Assembly: GCA_905373705.1 (NCBI GenBank)
Contig: CAJPUA010000082.1
Location: 1 to 5,508, forward strand
Reading direction: 5' to 3'
Source: an uncultured Schwartzia sp.
GTDB lineage: Bacteria > Bacillota > Negativicutes > Selenomonadales > Selenomonadaceae
Length of the DNA: 5,508 nucleotides
Shown: positions 4,903 through 5,508 of the stretch, piece after piece
Position numbering within the stretch: the first letter of the stretch is position 1
Layout of the letters: the number at the start of each line of letters is the position of its first letter
Made by a program: the position numbers and the translations under genes
Notes under the pieces: model-generated
Seen by the model: the letters and a program-made list of their open reading frames with translations, nothing else
What the model was told of the DNA's origin: nothing
The model's database searches: none

Positions 4903-5508
4903 ACCGTCGCACCGCCCTCCGCTTTGAGCGCCTTGCCAATCTCCTCCTGACGCCCCTCGACAATCGAGAAGCACTGTTCCATGTCCGTCACGATGTTTTC
5001 AATGCGCTGCGTAAAATACGAATGGACGACCAGCGACAGAATCGCTACGCAAAGACCGAAGGCCGTCGCGATGAGCGCCTCGCCGACGCCGCCCGTAATC
5101 GCCGTCGCCTGCCCTGAATCGAGATTGAACACGCTGAACGCCGAAATCATGCCGATAATCGTCCCCAACAGTCCCAAAAGCGGCGACAACGTAACGATAA
5201 CATTCAGATAATAAAGGCGGCGACGCAGCTGAGACAGCGCGATACCGGACTGTACTTCCAGGAAAGACGTCACGGCGCGGTTCCCGCCCAAAAGAAGATG
5301 GAACGCGCCCGTCAAAAGCTCAGGGAGTATTCCTGGTGAATTTTGCGCCAGCGACTGCGCCATATCATAATCCCCGTTCGTCACGCATTCGTAGAACCTC
5401 CGTCCAAACGCCCGGCCCGCGTCCGCCTTGGCAAAAAACCGGGCGCGCTCCGCCGCGATGGCCACCACGAAAATTGAGCAAAGAAGCAGCACGTACATAA
5501 CATATCCG
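4899..5508 (-). CDS. exbB: ExbB/TolQ/MotA-family proton channel protein, N-terminus cut by right edge
   Basis: ExbB forms the pentameric inner-membrane channel around ExbD and converts proton flow into motion of TonB. Numbering from an internal ATG at 5498: first membrane helix at about 1-16 (VLLLCSIFVVAIAAERARFF), a cytoplasmic region, second helix at about 99-121 with SPLLGLLGTIIGMISAF, and third helix at about 135-160 with GGVGEALIATAFGL, where E140 lies in the conserved GEAL motif. The frame stays open to the window end with GGA TAT GTT ATG, and family members often read GGYVMY here, so the true start is probably just beyond the window and the ATG at 5498 internal. In the third helix the common Ala-Ile-Pro is Ala-Ile-Leu. 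The stop overlaps the exbD start as ATGA. The operon order is exbB-exbD-tonB; any promoter lies outside the window. Confidence 0.94.
   Translation of the reverse strand, partial: GYVMYVLLLCSIFVVAIAAERARFFAKADAGRAFGRRFYECVTNGDYDMAQSLAQNSPGILPELLTGAFHLLLGGNRAVTSFLEVQSGIALSQLRRRLYYLNVIVTLSPLLGLLGTIIGMISAFSVFNLDSGQATAITGGVGEALIATAFGLCVAILSLVVHSYFTQRIENIVTDMEQCFSIVEGRQEEIGKALKAEGGATV

Noticed and set aside
4903..4974. Longer exbD starting at 4974
   Set aside because: The extra 24 residues lie within exbB and show no ExbD character; the ATG at 4902 gives a normal length and an ATGA overlap.

Overview
All recognisable genes lie on the minus strand, so the window reads from right to left. The gene content suggests an anaerobic bacterium with an outer membrane: it has a TonB/ExbB/ExbD energy-transduction set next to cobamide (vitamin B12) genes, and a fairly GC-rich composition. 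A diderm Firmicute of the Negativicutes (Selenomonas-like) would fit, but this is an inference from gene content and protein flavour, not from a marker gene.

Right part (about 3680-5508): a tightly packed exbB-exbD-tonB operon. Both junctions are 4-base ATGA overlaps. ExbB is cut by the right window edge at its N-terminus. ExbB and ExbD form the inner-membrane proton-driven motor and TonB carries the energy to outer-membrane receptors. TonB has the SxxxH motif in its membrane anchor and a normal C-terminal domain, but its periplasmic linker is unusually rich in Gly/Ser/Thr.

Middle (3290-3679, 390 bases without a confirmed gene): in transcription order this holds a probable intrinsic terminator for the tonB operon, a candidate sigma-70-type promoter with a perfect TATAAT box, and a leader of about 170 bases. 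The leader can fold into a three-way junction closed by an 11-bp stem that ends just before a very strong ribosome binding site. It does not match the cobalamin riboswitch consensus as far as I can judge by eye.

Left part (1-3289): a small gene of unknown function (103 aa, Lys/His-rich, two copies of a 32-residue motif), then a CbiZ-family adenosylcobinamide amidohydrolase with an extra C-terminal region, then a CobN-family large chelatase subunit that runs off the left edge. The cbiZ and cobN frames overlap by 35 bases, which suggests translational coupling. Together the locus looks like corrinoid uptake energised by TonB/ExbBD plus corrinoid processing: CbiZ removes the aminopropanol arm from adenosylcobinamide so that the corrin ring can be rebuilt with another lower ligand, while a CobN-type protein handles metal in a tetrapyrrole. 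The most novel items are the duplicated small protein, its structured leader, and the pairing of CobN with CbiZ behind a TonB system.
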